Origin: Bacteroidaceae bacterium
Lineage (GTDB): Bacteria > Bacteroidota > Bacteroidia > Bacteroidales > Bacteroidaceae
Reading direction: 5' to 3'
Length of the DNA stretch: 39,536 bases
Assembly: GCA_017466325.1 (NCBI GenBank)
Contig: JAFTUK010000025.1
Span: 1-39,536 of the forward strand
The first letter of the stretch is position 1. Every line of letters starts with the position of its first letter. Shown here piece by piece: positions 1 to 7,658 of this stretch. The translations under genes were made by a program, and so were the position numbers. The notes under the pieces were generated by a model that did no database searches, was not told where the DNA came from, and saw only the letters and a list, made by a program, of their open reading frames with translations.

Positions 1-28
1 CTACACCGATGTAATGATCTTTTTTCAT
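1..28 (-). CDS. Start of a leftward gene cut by the window edge
   Basis: On the minus strand an ATG at 28-26 opens a reading frame that runs off the window after nine codons (MKKDHYIGV). A TATATTTG box (plus 107-114) fits the Bacteroidales TAnnTTTG -7 element and would give a leader of roughly 70-80 nt. The short N-terminus is compatible with several families, including sugar kinases, but nine residues do not allow a call. Confidence 0.4.
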
Positions 29-440
29 ACCTTTGTACCGATTAAACGAACAATTGGTTAACCAGGAGTTGAACTAACTACATCCTTTATTAGATCTATG
101 AATCTACAAATATAGTTGGCTCTTCCGTTCAACGGAAAGGATAAGAGGACTGTTTCTGTGTTATAGTTCATTAGCTAGATGACACAATAGTTCACCTCTC
201 TCCTTTGGTTAACTTTTTGCAAAGATAGCACTTTTTGCTTACCTTTCTTTTTCTTCGCAAATCTAAAGGAAATATAGGTACGTTTACATGCGAAAAGACT
301 GCATGGAATGTGCAAAAAAATACGAATTTTTATTATTGCATGTTGATTGCAATGGAAGTTGTGGGGCAACAGGTGTGGGAAAAGCATGTGGGATGAGGCG
401 TTTTTGCCAATGGTGTAAAGGGGATTATCGCTATTTTTTA
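29..440. other. Intergenic region, no convincing gene
   Basis: No credible coding frame is visible; the open frames on both strands here lack family features and overlap promoters. Two minus-strand -7-like boxes are present, TATATTTG at 114-107 and TATCTTTG at 227-220, both reading toward the gene at the left edge. A small perfect hairpin (TTCCGTT, C, AACGGAA at 123-137) lies between them. Confidence 0.5.
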
Positions 441-448
441 TATCTTTG
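441..448 (+). promoter_or_regulatory. Promoter -7 box (TATCTTTG) of the C10 protease gene
   Basis: A perfect TATCTTTG matches the Bacteroidetes TAnnTTTG element. No clear TTG lies at the usual 19-20 nt upstream. The expected transcription start near 455 is only about five bases before the ATG at 460, so the mRNA would be nearly leaderless. Confidence 0.6.
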
Positions 449-459
449 CCGTGCAAATT

Positions 460-2046
460 ATGTACAAATATATATACCCATTGGTGCTCGTGTTGTTTTT
501 GGCAACACGGTCGTATGCCCAACCATTGCCAGAGCGTGCGGTGGAACCGTTGCTGAATACTGTCAGGGTGCAGAGCGCTCCCTTCAACAATTCATGCCCG
601 TATTACAACTATGGCGACTCGGTCAGTTCTGAGCGTTGCCTTGTGGGGTGTGTTGCCACCGCAATAGAGCAACTTCTCAGTTTCTACCGTTATCCAGATG
701 CCTTGCTGGACAGTATCCCCGGTTGGGAGACCGATAACTATTCGCTTGCCACGGTGCCTGCCGGCAGTGTGATAGACTGGGACGATGTGGCCGACCTGAG
801 TCTGTGGTGTGGCATGATAGTGCAGATGAAGTACAGCCCCAATGCCAGTGCGTCTGGTATGTGGAAGGCAGAGGAACCGCTCAAACGTGTGTTCGGCTAT
901 AAGACGGTAAGGGTGATGGACCGCAGCCTTTACAGTTTTGATGCCTGGCACAGGATATTGCAGAACGAGTTGATGTGCGGACGTCCTGTGGCATACGTTG
1001 GTTATAACAATGTTATGGGCGGTCATGCCTTCAACATAGATGGTGTGGACGAGAACGGGCTTTACCATTGCAACTGGGGAGAGGGTGAGCATCAGAACGG
1101 GTATTTCTCATTGGAGCATCTTTGCCAGATGCAACCTCACTGGGATGCTACGGATTGGGGACGCATGGTGGGGTATCATGCCAACGAATACATGCTGCTT
1201 CTTCATCCGGACAGTGTTGCTGATGTGTTGGAACCTGATACCTTGGCCGATTTCGCCCATGCGGTGAGGGTGGATAGCATCTCCTTCAGGCGTCAGATGA
1301 CAAACAGGGAATATGTGCTTACCGACGTGACACTGACCAATTTGAGCGCCGATACGCTCTACCATACGTATGAAGTGCTGCTCAATTCGCCTTCTGACAC
1401 TTCCATATTGGAGCTGTGCAGGGAGATAGCCCTGTCGTCTGTAAAACTATTTCCTGGTGAAACAAGGACGCAGGCCGTTGCCTGCCACTATCCTGCCGCA
1501 CCTGGAGAATGGTTGGTGAGCCTGACGTTTGACGGCTTGGAGGTAGCATATACCAAGCGTGTGCAGGCTGTTTCGCCCACGGTAGAGCAACTTTCCTTCA
1601 AGACGGATGACGTGTCATTCCCTCAGGCCGGTAGTGTGAAGATACAGTTGCAGACACACAATTCAGCAAAAGAGGGTACGGCAGGACGATTGCTTTATTA
1701 TAGGCTATATGAGGCGGATAAAGATTACTCATGCTCAATGGATTACCGTTTTCTTAACCTGCCCTTCGGAGAGTTGGCATGCGATACTCTGTGCTTCAAC
1801 AGACTGAAACCGGGTACGGATTATGTCCTGCGCATAGGAGGATGGAGTTCTACTATGCATACAGTGGCCTTTACAATGCCGGGCAATTCTACCAGCATAA
1901 CTGATTGTCAAGATGATGCAAATGCAGAGAAACACCCCGACGGCATATTGTATGACATGAAGGGCAGAGTGGTGCTTTGTCCTGAAAAAGGTATATATAT
2001 AAGGAACGGAAAGAAGGTCTATTATGAAGGCAGAAGAGATAATTGA
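460..2046 (+). CDS. Secreted C10-family (streptopain-like) cysteine protease
   Basis: The 528-residue product starts with a signal peptide (about residues 1-20, ending SYA). The C10 catalytic signatures are visible: VGCVATA with the nucleophile at Cys64, GGHAFNIDG with the general base at His189, and NWGEGEHQNGYF after it (Asn205-Trp206). The catalytic Cys lies only about 44 residues after the signal peptide, so the long N-terminal propeptide of SpeB-type enzymes is missing. Residues from about 260 look like beta-sandwich domains. The last 30 residues (DMKGRVV, GIYIRNGKKVYYE) resemble the C-terminal sorting tails of Bacteroidetes type IX secretion substrates, which suggests surface export. 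ATG 460 is preferred over the in-frame GTG at 451, because the latter precedes the predicted transcription start. The end overlaps the HD-domain gene by 23 nt. Confidence 0.85.
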   Translation: MYKYIYPLVLVLFLATRSYAQPLPERAVEPLLNTVRVQSAPFNNSCPYYNYGDSVSSERCLVGCVATAIEQLLSFYRYPDALLDSIPGWETDNYSLATVPAGSVIDWDDVADLSLWCGMIVQMKYSPNASASGMWKAEEPLKRVFGYKTVRVMDRSLYSFDAWHRILQNELMCGRPVAYVGYNNVMGGHAFNIDGVDENGLYHCNWGEGEHQNGYFSLEHLCQMQPHWDATDWGRMVGYHANEYMLLLHPDSVADVLEPDTLADFAHAVRVDSISFRRQMTNREYVLTDVTLTNLSADTLYHTYEVLLNSPSDTSILELCREIALSSVKLFPGETRTQAVACHYPAAPGEWLVSLTFDGLEVAYTKRVQAVSPTVEQLSFKTDDVSFPQAGSVKIQLQTHNSAKEGTAGRLLYYRLYEADKDYSCSMDYRFLNLPFGELACDTLCFNRLKPGTDYVLRIGGWSSTMHTVAFTMPGNSTSITDCQDDANAEKHPDGILYDMKGRVVLCPEKGIYIRNGKKVYYEGRRDN

Positions 2047-2560
2047 CAAATACTACGAGGGTCAGGAAGAACTGAAACAACTCCTCCTGATGCATTCGCG
2101 TCAGGTTGCGGACAAGGCTATGGAGGTGCTTGACCTTCATCCCGAGATAGAGGCAGACCGGACTTTTGTATATGAGGCTGCGATGCTACACGACATAGGT
2201 GTGCTGAAGACCGACGCCCCGGGTATAGGCTGCCATGGCGAGCATCCCTATATATGCCACGGCATGCTGGGCGCAGAGATGCTTCGTGCCGAGTCCCTCC
2301 CCAGGCATGCCCGTGTGGCAGAACGCCATACCGGTACCGGGTTGACCAAGGCGACAATCCTTTCCCAAGGTCTGCCTTTGCCCGCAGACGACTTTTCTCC
2401 GGAAACCATAGAAGAACAGATAGTCTGCTATGCCGACAAGTTCTTCTCCAAAAGCCATCCCGAACGTGTAAAGACGGTGGAGCAGGTCCGCCAGATGCTT
2501 TCCAGATTCCCGGATGCCAACCTCGAACGATGGGACAAGTGGGTAGAGCTTTTTAGTTAA
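2024..2560 (+). CDS. HD-domain (HDIG-type) phosphohydrolase
   Basis: This 178-residue protein carries the metal-binding pattern of the HD superfamily: His24 (LMHSRQVADKA), His56-Asp57 (AMLHDIG), His102 (ERHTGTG) and Asp138 (CYADKFFSKS). Small stand-alone HDIG proteins usually hydrolyse phosphate esters of nucleotides or similar substrates in the cytoplasm. The substrate cannot be read from the sequence. The start codon lies inside the 3' end of the C10 protease gene, so translation is probably coupled, but no functional link between the two is obvious. Confidence 0.8.
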   Translation: MKAEEIIDKYYEGQEELKQLLLMHSRQVADKAMEVLDLHPEIEADRTFVYEAAMLHDIGVLKTDAPGIGCHGEHPYICHGMLGAEMLRAESLPRHARVAERHTGTGLTKATILSQGLPLPADDFSPETIEEQIVCYADKFFSKSHPERVKTVEQVRQMLSRFPDANLERWDKWVELFS

Positions 2561-2584
2561 AAGATGCAATATAGGCATGTCAGG

Positions 2585-2617
2585 TTTTGCTAATATGGCG
2601 GAAAAGTCGTATCTTTG
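2585..2617 (+). promoter_or_regulatory. Promoter of the LptD-like gene
   Basis: TTTTG at 2585-2589 is separated by 20 nt from TATCTTTG at 2610-2617. This is a textbook Bacteroidetes -33/-7 pair, with transcription expected near 2624. Confidence 0.75.
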
Positions 2618-2638
2618 TCGAGATAACTGTTTGTTAGC

Positions 2639-5467
2639 GTGGCATTGAAAACCGGAACGCATTATATACTTTTTATTATCAGTGCTTTAATGCTCTTGGC
2701 AGGCAATGCCATGCCTGTCATGTCTGTGTATCCTGAAGTGCCGGACTCTATTACTATTGTGCGCGATTCGGTGCTGTTGAACGATTCTTTAAGGAGAGTC
2801 GCGGCATTGGACAGTATGAAGGGGTACACCATTTATGCCGATACCAGCGTATGGGCAAATGACACGGCCAAGGTGGATACGACGCCTTATAGCAAGAATT
2901 CCTTGGATGCGCCCGTAGAGTATACGGCATCGGACAGTATAACATTTGATATGTTCGAGAGTCGTGCCAACTTGTATGGTAACAGTCAGGTTGACTATCA
3001 GAATCTTGAACTTACGGCCGATGAGATAACAATTTCTCTGGACAGCAGTCTGGTGCATGCCGCAGGTCGCAAGGATAGTGTCGGTGAGATGGTTGGCAAA
3101 CCCCTTTTCCGCCAAGGCAATGAGGAGTACGAACCAGACCGGATTTCGTACAACTTCAAGACCCGTAAGGCATTCATCACTAATGTCTATACCAAGCAGG
3201 GCGAGGGTTTCATGACCACGAACGAAAGCAAACGAGACAGTTCTGGCGTGATGTATCTTGACGGTGGCCGTTATACCACATGCGATGCCCAGCATCCGCA
3301 TTTCTACTTGAAGATGTCCCGTGCCAAAGTACGTCCTGGCAAAGATATTGTGTTCGGGCCTGCTCATCTGGTGGTTGAAGATGTGCCCTTGCCGTTGGCT
3401 GTGCCCTATGGCTTCTTCCCCTTTTCGCATAGTTATCAAAGTGGTTTCATTATGCCATCTTATGGCGACGAAACTGAACGGGGTTTCTATCTCCGTGAAG
3501 GTGGCTACTATTTCGCTATCAACGACTATGTGGATCTGAAAATATTGGGCGACATATACACAAAGGGCTCTTGGGGTATTTCGGCTACGACAAATTACCG
3601 CAAGCGATACAAGTTCTCTGGAAACCTGTACATCAGTTATCAGAAGACCGTTTATGAGGACAAGACAATGCCCAGTGTGGGTGACTTCAAGATAACCTGG
3701 ACACATCGTCAGGATCCCAAGGCCAATCCGTCGCAGAGTTTCTCGGCAAGTGTGAACTATGCTTCTACATCGTATGACAAGAACAACCTTACCTCACGTT
3801 ACGAGCCGGAAAGCTACACGCAGAGTACACGAACCAGTTCTGTAAGTTATAGCAAGACATTTGAAGATCTAGGCCTTACCCTTTCCGGTACGTTCAACCT
3901 GTCGCAGAGTCTCAGGGACAGTATGGTGTCCGTCACCTTGCCAACATTGAATATTACATTGGCTCGCTTGTATCCCTTCAAGCGCAAGCATGCCGTGGGA
4001 AAGGAACGTTGGTACGAGAAGATCGCTTTGTCATATACCGGTACGTTGCAGAATAGTATCAGCACTAAGGACTATAAACTGTTCAAGAGCAACCTTATAA
4101 AGGACTGGCGCAATGGCATGAGGCATCAGGTTCCCATCTCTGCAAGTTTTCAGTTGTTCAAGTATATCAACCTGACCACATCCTTCAACTTCACCGACCG
4201 CATGTACATGCAGAAGGTACGTCAGGATTGGGACGAAAAGAACCAGAAGGTAGTAAGGGACACGACACTGGGTTTCTATAATGTGTATGACTACAACATG
4301 AGCATGTCGCTCAATACAAAGTTGTACGGAATGTATAAACCTGCAAAATGGGCAGGTGGCAAGAAGATATTCGCCATAAGGCATGTCTTTACGCCAAGTG
4401 TGAGTTTCTCTTATGCGCCGGATTTCGGTTCTGACAGTTACGGGTACTATGGTACATATCAGCGTACCGACCGCAACGGTATTCCCGTAGGTGACCCTGT
4501 CACATATTCCTATTTTGCAAGTTCCCTTTACGGCACGCCTTCCAGGGGAATGCGAGGCAACATCACCATGGACGTCTCCAACAATCTGGAAATGAAACTT
4601 CATTCCAAGAAGGATACCACAGGGTTCAAGAAAGTCAGTCTCGTTGATGAGCTTGGAGCTTCGCTCAGTTATAATATGGCAGCAAAGTCGCGTCCATGGA
4701 GTGACCTTTCCATGCGTCTGCGCCTGAAGCTCAGCAAAAGCAAGACAATCAGTCTGAATGCAGTCTTTGCAACCTATGCATACGAGTTTGACAAGAACGG
4801 CAATGTAGTTGTCGGAGAAAGGACAGAGTGGAGTTATGGCAGGTTTGGACGTTTTCAGGGTATGAGTCAGAATTTCTCATATACGATCAATAACCAGACA
4901 TTCAAGAAACTTCGGGATAAGTTGCTGGGATTGGATACCTCGCCCAAGAACAAGGATGACGAAGATGAGGAGGATGACGAAGACGAGGAGGTAGACCCCG
5001 AGATGCAGAATGTTGACCCTGATCGTCGTAAGGGAGAAACCGGCGCCAAGAGAAAGGAAGGTGGGTATAATGTAGATGAGGACGGTTATCTTAAGTTCCA
5101 GATGCCATGGAGCTTTACGGTAAGTTATGGTGTCATCATGCGCGAAAACACCTCTGCCAAGATAAATCCCAAGAACATGCGGTACCCCTATAAGTTCACC
5201 CATACTTTGAACTTTTCCGGTAATCTGCGCATTGCCGAGGGATGGAACATAGCCTTCTCTTCTGGTTACGACTTCAACTACAAGCGCCTGTCCATGACAA
5301 CGGCATCCCTAAACCGCGACCTCCACTGCTTTTCCATGTCATGCTCAATGGTGCTGATGCCCTACAGAAGTTTCAACTTCAACTTCCAGGCCGATGCTTC
5401 TGCTTTGAGGGACGTCCTGCGCTGGCGCAAGCAAAGTTCATACAGTACCAATATCGAGTGGTATTGA
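2639..5467 (+). CDS. lptD: LptD/OstA-like outer-membrane LPS assembly protein
   Basis: The 942-residue protein begins with a hydrophobic export segment (about residues 8-28). An OstA/LptA-like beta-jelly-roll follows at about 100-260 (FESRANLYGNSQVDYQ, LTADEITISLDSS, FKTRKAFITNVYTKQGEGFM). Most of the rest is a long barrel with alternating aromatic and polar strands ending in Trp-Tyr. In Gram-negatives LptD inserts lipopolysaccharide into the outer leaflet of the outer membrane. A very acidic stretch (about residues 773-790, rich in Asp and Glu) lies within the barrel part and is probably an exposed loop. The start is GTG at 2639, 22 bp after the TATCTTTG box; no ATG gives an intact signal segment. 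The family assignment is confident, but equivalence to E. coli LptD is by homology only. Confidence 0.85.
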   Translation: MALKTGTHYILFIISALMLLAGNAMPVMSVYPEVPDSITIVRDSVLLNDSLRRVAALDSMKGYTIYADTSVWANDTAKVDTTPYSKNSLDAPVEYTASDSITFDMFESRANLYGNSQVDYQNLELTADEITISLDSSLVHAAGRKDSVGEMVGKPLFRQGNEEYEPDRISYNFKTRKAFITNVYTKQGEGFMTTNESKRDSSGVMYLDGGRYTTCDAQHPHFYLKMSRAKVRPGKDIVFGPAHLVVEDVPLPLAVPYGFFPFSHSYQSGFIMPSYGDETERGFYLREGGYYFAINDYVDLKILGDIYTKGSWGISATTNYRKRYKFSGNLYISYQKTVYEDKTMPSVGDFKITWTHRQDPKANPSQSFSASVNYASTSYDKNNLTSRYEPESYTQSTRTSSVSYSKTFEDLGLTLSGTFNLSQSLRDSMVSVTLPTLNITLARLYPFKRKHAVGKERWYEKIALSYTGTLQNSISTKDYKLFKSNLIKDWRNGMRHQVPISASFQLFKYINLTTSFNFTDRMYMQKVRQDWDEKNQKVVRDTTLGFYNVYDYNMSMSLNTKLYGMYKPAKWAGGKKIFAIRHVFTPSVSFSYAPDFGSDSYGYYGTYQRTDRNGIPVGDPVTYSYFASSLYGTPSRGMRGNITMDVSNNLEMKLHSKKDTTGFKKVSLVDELGASLSYNMAAKSRPWSDLSMRLRLKLSKSKTISLNAVFATYAYEFDKNGNVVVGERTEWSYGRFGRFQGMSQNFSYTINNQTFKKLRDKLLGLDTSPKNKDDEDEEDDEDEEVDPEMQNVDPDRRKGETGAKRKEGGYNVDEDGYLKFQMPWSFTVSYGVIMRENTSAKINPKNMRYPYKFTHTLNFSGNLRIAEGWNIAFSSGYDFNYKRLSMTTASLNRDLHCFSMSCSMVLMPYRSFNFNFQADASALRDVLRWRKQSSYSTNIEWY

Positions 5468-5534
5468 CGCCAGGAGATCTTCTTAATTATAATAAGGTGT
5501 TTAAATAAATGTATAATAAATTCTACTGCTAATT

Positions 5535-5927
5535 ATGAAAAAGTATCTCTTCTTTATGTTGCCTTTGGTAGCAATGCTCTTTATGTCTTGTAGCAAGGAA
5601 ATATCCTATGAGTATATAGAGGCCTCATACGTTACTCCCGCCGAAGGCCTGATTCCTGCCGATGGAGGTGAGATAACAATCAAGGTCGCTTCAACCCATT
5701 CCTTCAAGTTGTCTTCCCCGTCTTCTGCGTTCTCCTTCTTCAAGGATGGAATTGTCAATTATAGCCAAGATGGCGTGGCTGTAGTAGAAACAGAACATAC
5801 AGTGCATGTTGCTCCCAATGAAACCGGCAAGGAGCGTCATCTGTTTATTGTAGCAAACCATCTGCGCAATCCTGACATGGAAACATCGCTTGTTTTCCTT
5901 CAGCCTGCAAAGGAGGGCAATCAGTAG
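5535..5927 (+). CDS. Small lipoprotein with a BACON-like Ig domain
   Basis: The 130-residue product has a lipoprotein signal peptide with lipobox LFMSC (Cys19). A single beta-sandwich follows: the start resembles BACON-type domains (GLIPADGGEITIKVAST), and strands such as RHLFIVANHL and TSLVFLQP close it. BACON domains are common in Bacteroidetes surface proteins and often accompany glycan-binding modules, but here the domain stands alone. It follows the LptD-like gene by 67 nt in the same direction and may share its transcript. The function is unknown. Confidence 0.7.
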   Translation: MKKYLFFMLPLVAMLFMSCSKEISYEYIEASYVTPAEGLIPADGGEITIKVASTHSFKLSSPSSAFSFFKDGIVNYSQDGVAVVETEHTVHVAPNETGKERHLFIVANHLRNPDMETSLVFLQPAKEGNQ

Positions 5928-6015
5928 TTTCTAGCCTTTTGTGAGGGTGGGAGGCAGGACTTGTCCCGCATTATGGGGTAAAATGAAAGAATTATTTGAT
6001 TTTTGCCTCTAAATA

Positions 6016-6047
6016 TTTGGTTAATCCCCATAAATGTTGTACCTTTG
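6016..6047 (+). promoter_or_regulatory. Promoter of tRNA-Cys
   Basis: TTTG at 6016-6019, a 20-nt spacer and TACCTTTG at 6040-6047 form a good Bacteroidetes promoter. It lies directly upstream of the tRNA. Confidence 0.75.
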
Positions 6048-6067
6048 CACTCGCAAACAAGGAACAA

Positions 6068-6139
6068 GGTGCCTTGGATGAGTGGCTTAGTCTACGGTCT
6101 GCAAAACCGTCTACGGCGGTTCGAATCCGCCAGGCACCT
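6068..6139 (+). tRNA. tRNA-Cys (anticodon GCA)
   Basis: A full cloverleaf can be folded. The acceptor stem GGTGCCT (6068-6074) pairs with AGGCACC (6132-6138). The anticodon stem ACGGT/ACCGT encloses loop CTGCAAA, with anticodon GCA at 6101-6103. The T stem GGCGG/CCGCC encloses TTCGAAT. The discriminator base is T (U73), the identity element of tRNA-Cys. CCA is not encoded. Confidence 0.95.
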
Positions 6140-6144
6140 CCTAC

Positions 6145-6177
6145 AAAAGATGATGAGTTAACTCATCATCTTTTTTT
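6145..6177 (+). terminator. Rho-independent terminator of tRNA-Cys
   Basis: A perfect 15-bp palindrome (AAAAGATGATGAGTT and its complement, 6145-6174) runs directly into a T tract just after the tRNA. It is symmetrical, with the opposite-strand tail AAAA at 6145. Confidence 0.85.
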
Positions 6178-6209
6178 GTCTCTTCATTTTCGGCGGGACA
6201 ACAGGTGTA

Positions 6210-6245
6210 TAAAAAAGCTGCGATGTAATGAATTACACCACAGCT
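6210..6245 (-). terminator. Terminator of the serine palmitoyltransferase gene
   Basis: On the minus strand AGCTGTGGTGTAAT (6245-6232) pairs with ATTACATCGCAGCT (6229-6216) through a 2-nt loop. Two of the pairs are G-U, and they become mismatches on the plus strand. A TTTTTT tract follows. The structure therefore works only in the leftward direction, 30 bp past the gene's stop. Confidence 0.8.
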
Positions 6246-6273
6246 CTCTTAATATCTTTAGTTTGAATGTCTG

Positions 6274-7461
6274 CTACTTGATGATGTCCATTTCCATGAA
6301 AACCTTCTTCAGTTTCTCTACGGCGCGGTCAACCTGCTCGGTGGTGTGGTTGGCCATAAGGGCGAAGCGCACCAGGGTGTCGGTGGGGGCACATGCGGGA
6401 GGAATAACTGGGTTGATGAATACGCCTTCCTCGAATGCACGTGCAGTGACGATGAAGGTCTTCTCCAGGTCGCGGACATACAAGGGGATGATGGGGCTTT
6501 CTGTATCGCCAATCTCGAAGCCTTCTTCCTTAAAGCGCTTCAGGGCATAACGTGTAACGTCCCACAGGGCTTCCAGACGCTCGGGTTCGGCCTTCAGGAT
6601 GCGAAGTGCCTCACGTGCCGATGCTGTGGCGGCAGGAGTACAGCTGGCGCTGAAAATGTATGTACGTGCGGTATGGCGAAGGTAGTTGATGACGGTCTTG
6701 TCTGCGGCAATGAAACCGCCCACGCTTGCCAGACTCTTGGAGAAAGTGCCCATGATGAGGTCTACTTCGTGTGTCAGACCGAAATGGTCGCAGACGCCAC
6801 GGCCGTTGCGTCCGAATACGCCAATGCCATGAGCCTCGTCCACCATGATGGCGGCGTTGTACTTGTGCTTCAACTCTACGATTTCGGGCAGTTTGCAGAG
6901 GTCGCCCTCCATGGAGAATACACCGTCAACGACAATCAGTTTGATGCTGTCGGGGTTGCAACGCTTCAGTACGCGCTCCAGATCCTCCATGTCGTTGTGC
7001 TTGAAGCGCAACTGTGTGGCGAAACTGAGACGGCGTCCGTCCACGATGGATGCATGGTCGCGGTCGTCACAGATGATATAGTCGTCCTTGCCCAACAGTT
7101 GGGGGATAACGCCGCTGTTTACGGTGAAACCTGTTGCGAAAACCAGGGCATCGTCCATGCCGACAAATTCGGCAAGTTCCTTTTCCAATTCTACGTGGAT
7201 GTCCAGAGTTCCATTGAGAAAGCGGCTGCCTGCGCATCCGCTACCATACTGTCTCATAGCCGCAACACCGGCTTCGATGACACGGTCGTCGCCTGTCAGG
7301 CCTGTGTATGCATTACTGCCGAACATCAGTACGTTGTGTCCGCCCATGGCAACTTCTGTGCCCTGCTTACCCTCGATTTCACGGAAATAGGGGTAAATGC
7401 CTTTCGCCTTGATTTCGTCTGGCAAGGTGTACTTGGCCAGTTTGTCTTGTAACAATCCCAT
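6274..7461 (-). CDS. spt: Serine palmitoyltransferase
   Basis: The 395-residue product is a PLP-dependent alpha-oxoamine synthase that condenses serine with an acyl thioester to form 3-ketosphinganine, the first step of Bacteroidetes sphingolipid synthesis. The N-terminus (MGLLQDKLAKY, YPYFREIEGKQGTEV) and the segment GSGCAGSRFLNGTLDIH match, from memory, the Bacteroides enzyme better than KBL or BioF. The cofactor lysine is Lys242 (GTFSKSLASVGG). His136, Asp208 and His211 (VDEAHG) are the expected PLP-contacting residues. Length and both ends are normal. It is divergent from the lipid kinase operon, with its own TATCTTTG box at 7516-7509 and a dedicated terminator. Confidence 0.92.
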   Translation of the reverse strand: MGLLQDKLAKYTLPDEIKAKGIYPYFREIEGKQGTEVAMGGHNVLMFGSNAYTGLTGDDRVIEAGVAAMRQYGSGCAGSRFLNGTLDIHVELEKELAEFVGMDDALVFATGFTVNSGVIPQLLGKDDYIICDDRDHASIVDGRRLSFATQLRFKHNDMEDLERVLKRCNPDSIKLIVVDGVFSMEGDLCKLPEIVELKHKYNAAIMVDEAHGIGVFGRNGRGVCDHFGLTHEVDLIMGTFSKSLASVGGFIAADKTVINYLRHTARTYIFSASCTPAATASAREALRILKAEPERLEALWDVTRYALKRFKEEGFEIGDTESPIIPLYVRDLEKTFIVTARAFEEGVFINPVIPPACAPTDTLVRFALMANHTTEQVDRAVEKLKKVFMEMDIIK

Positions 7462-7508
7462 ATCTTTGTCTGTATTATATGTACTGTTGTATGTGTTAAT
7501 ATCAACTG

Positions 7509-7516
7509 CAAAGATA
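7509..7516 (-). promoter_or_regulatory. Promoter -7 box of spt
   Basis: TATCTTTG on the minus strand, about 47 bp before the spt ATG. No clear TTG is seen at the -33 position. Confidence 0.55.
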
Positions 7517-7622
7517 AGAATTTTATTTTTAAAATCTGCCTATGCTTGCATGATTTCTTTGTTTGTGTGCAATTTTATTCCTCTGTATATTATATAATAT
7601 GTATGGAAAGGCATAAAATCAG

Positions 7623-7630
7623 TATCTTTG
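7623..7630 (+). promoter_or_regulatory. Promoter -7 box of the lipid kinase operon
   Basis: TATCTTTG on the plus strand, 28 bp before the GTG start at 7659. With the oppositely oriented box at 7516-7509 it makes a divergent promoter region. No good -33 TTG is visible. Confidence 0.6.
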
Positions 7631-7658
7631 CCCAGTAATATATAAAAACACGACATTA

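Noticed and set aside
288-632. Plus frame upstream of and overlapping the C10 protease
   Set aside because: It spans the predicted promoter and conflicts with the protease frame; the Cys/Gly-rich translation lacks any signal or domain.
6346-7452. Long plus-strand open frame (368 codons) opposite spt
   Set aside because: It is a shadow of the clearly identified serine palmitoyltransferase, with Cys/Val-rich nonsense composition and no family motif.
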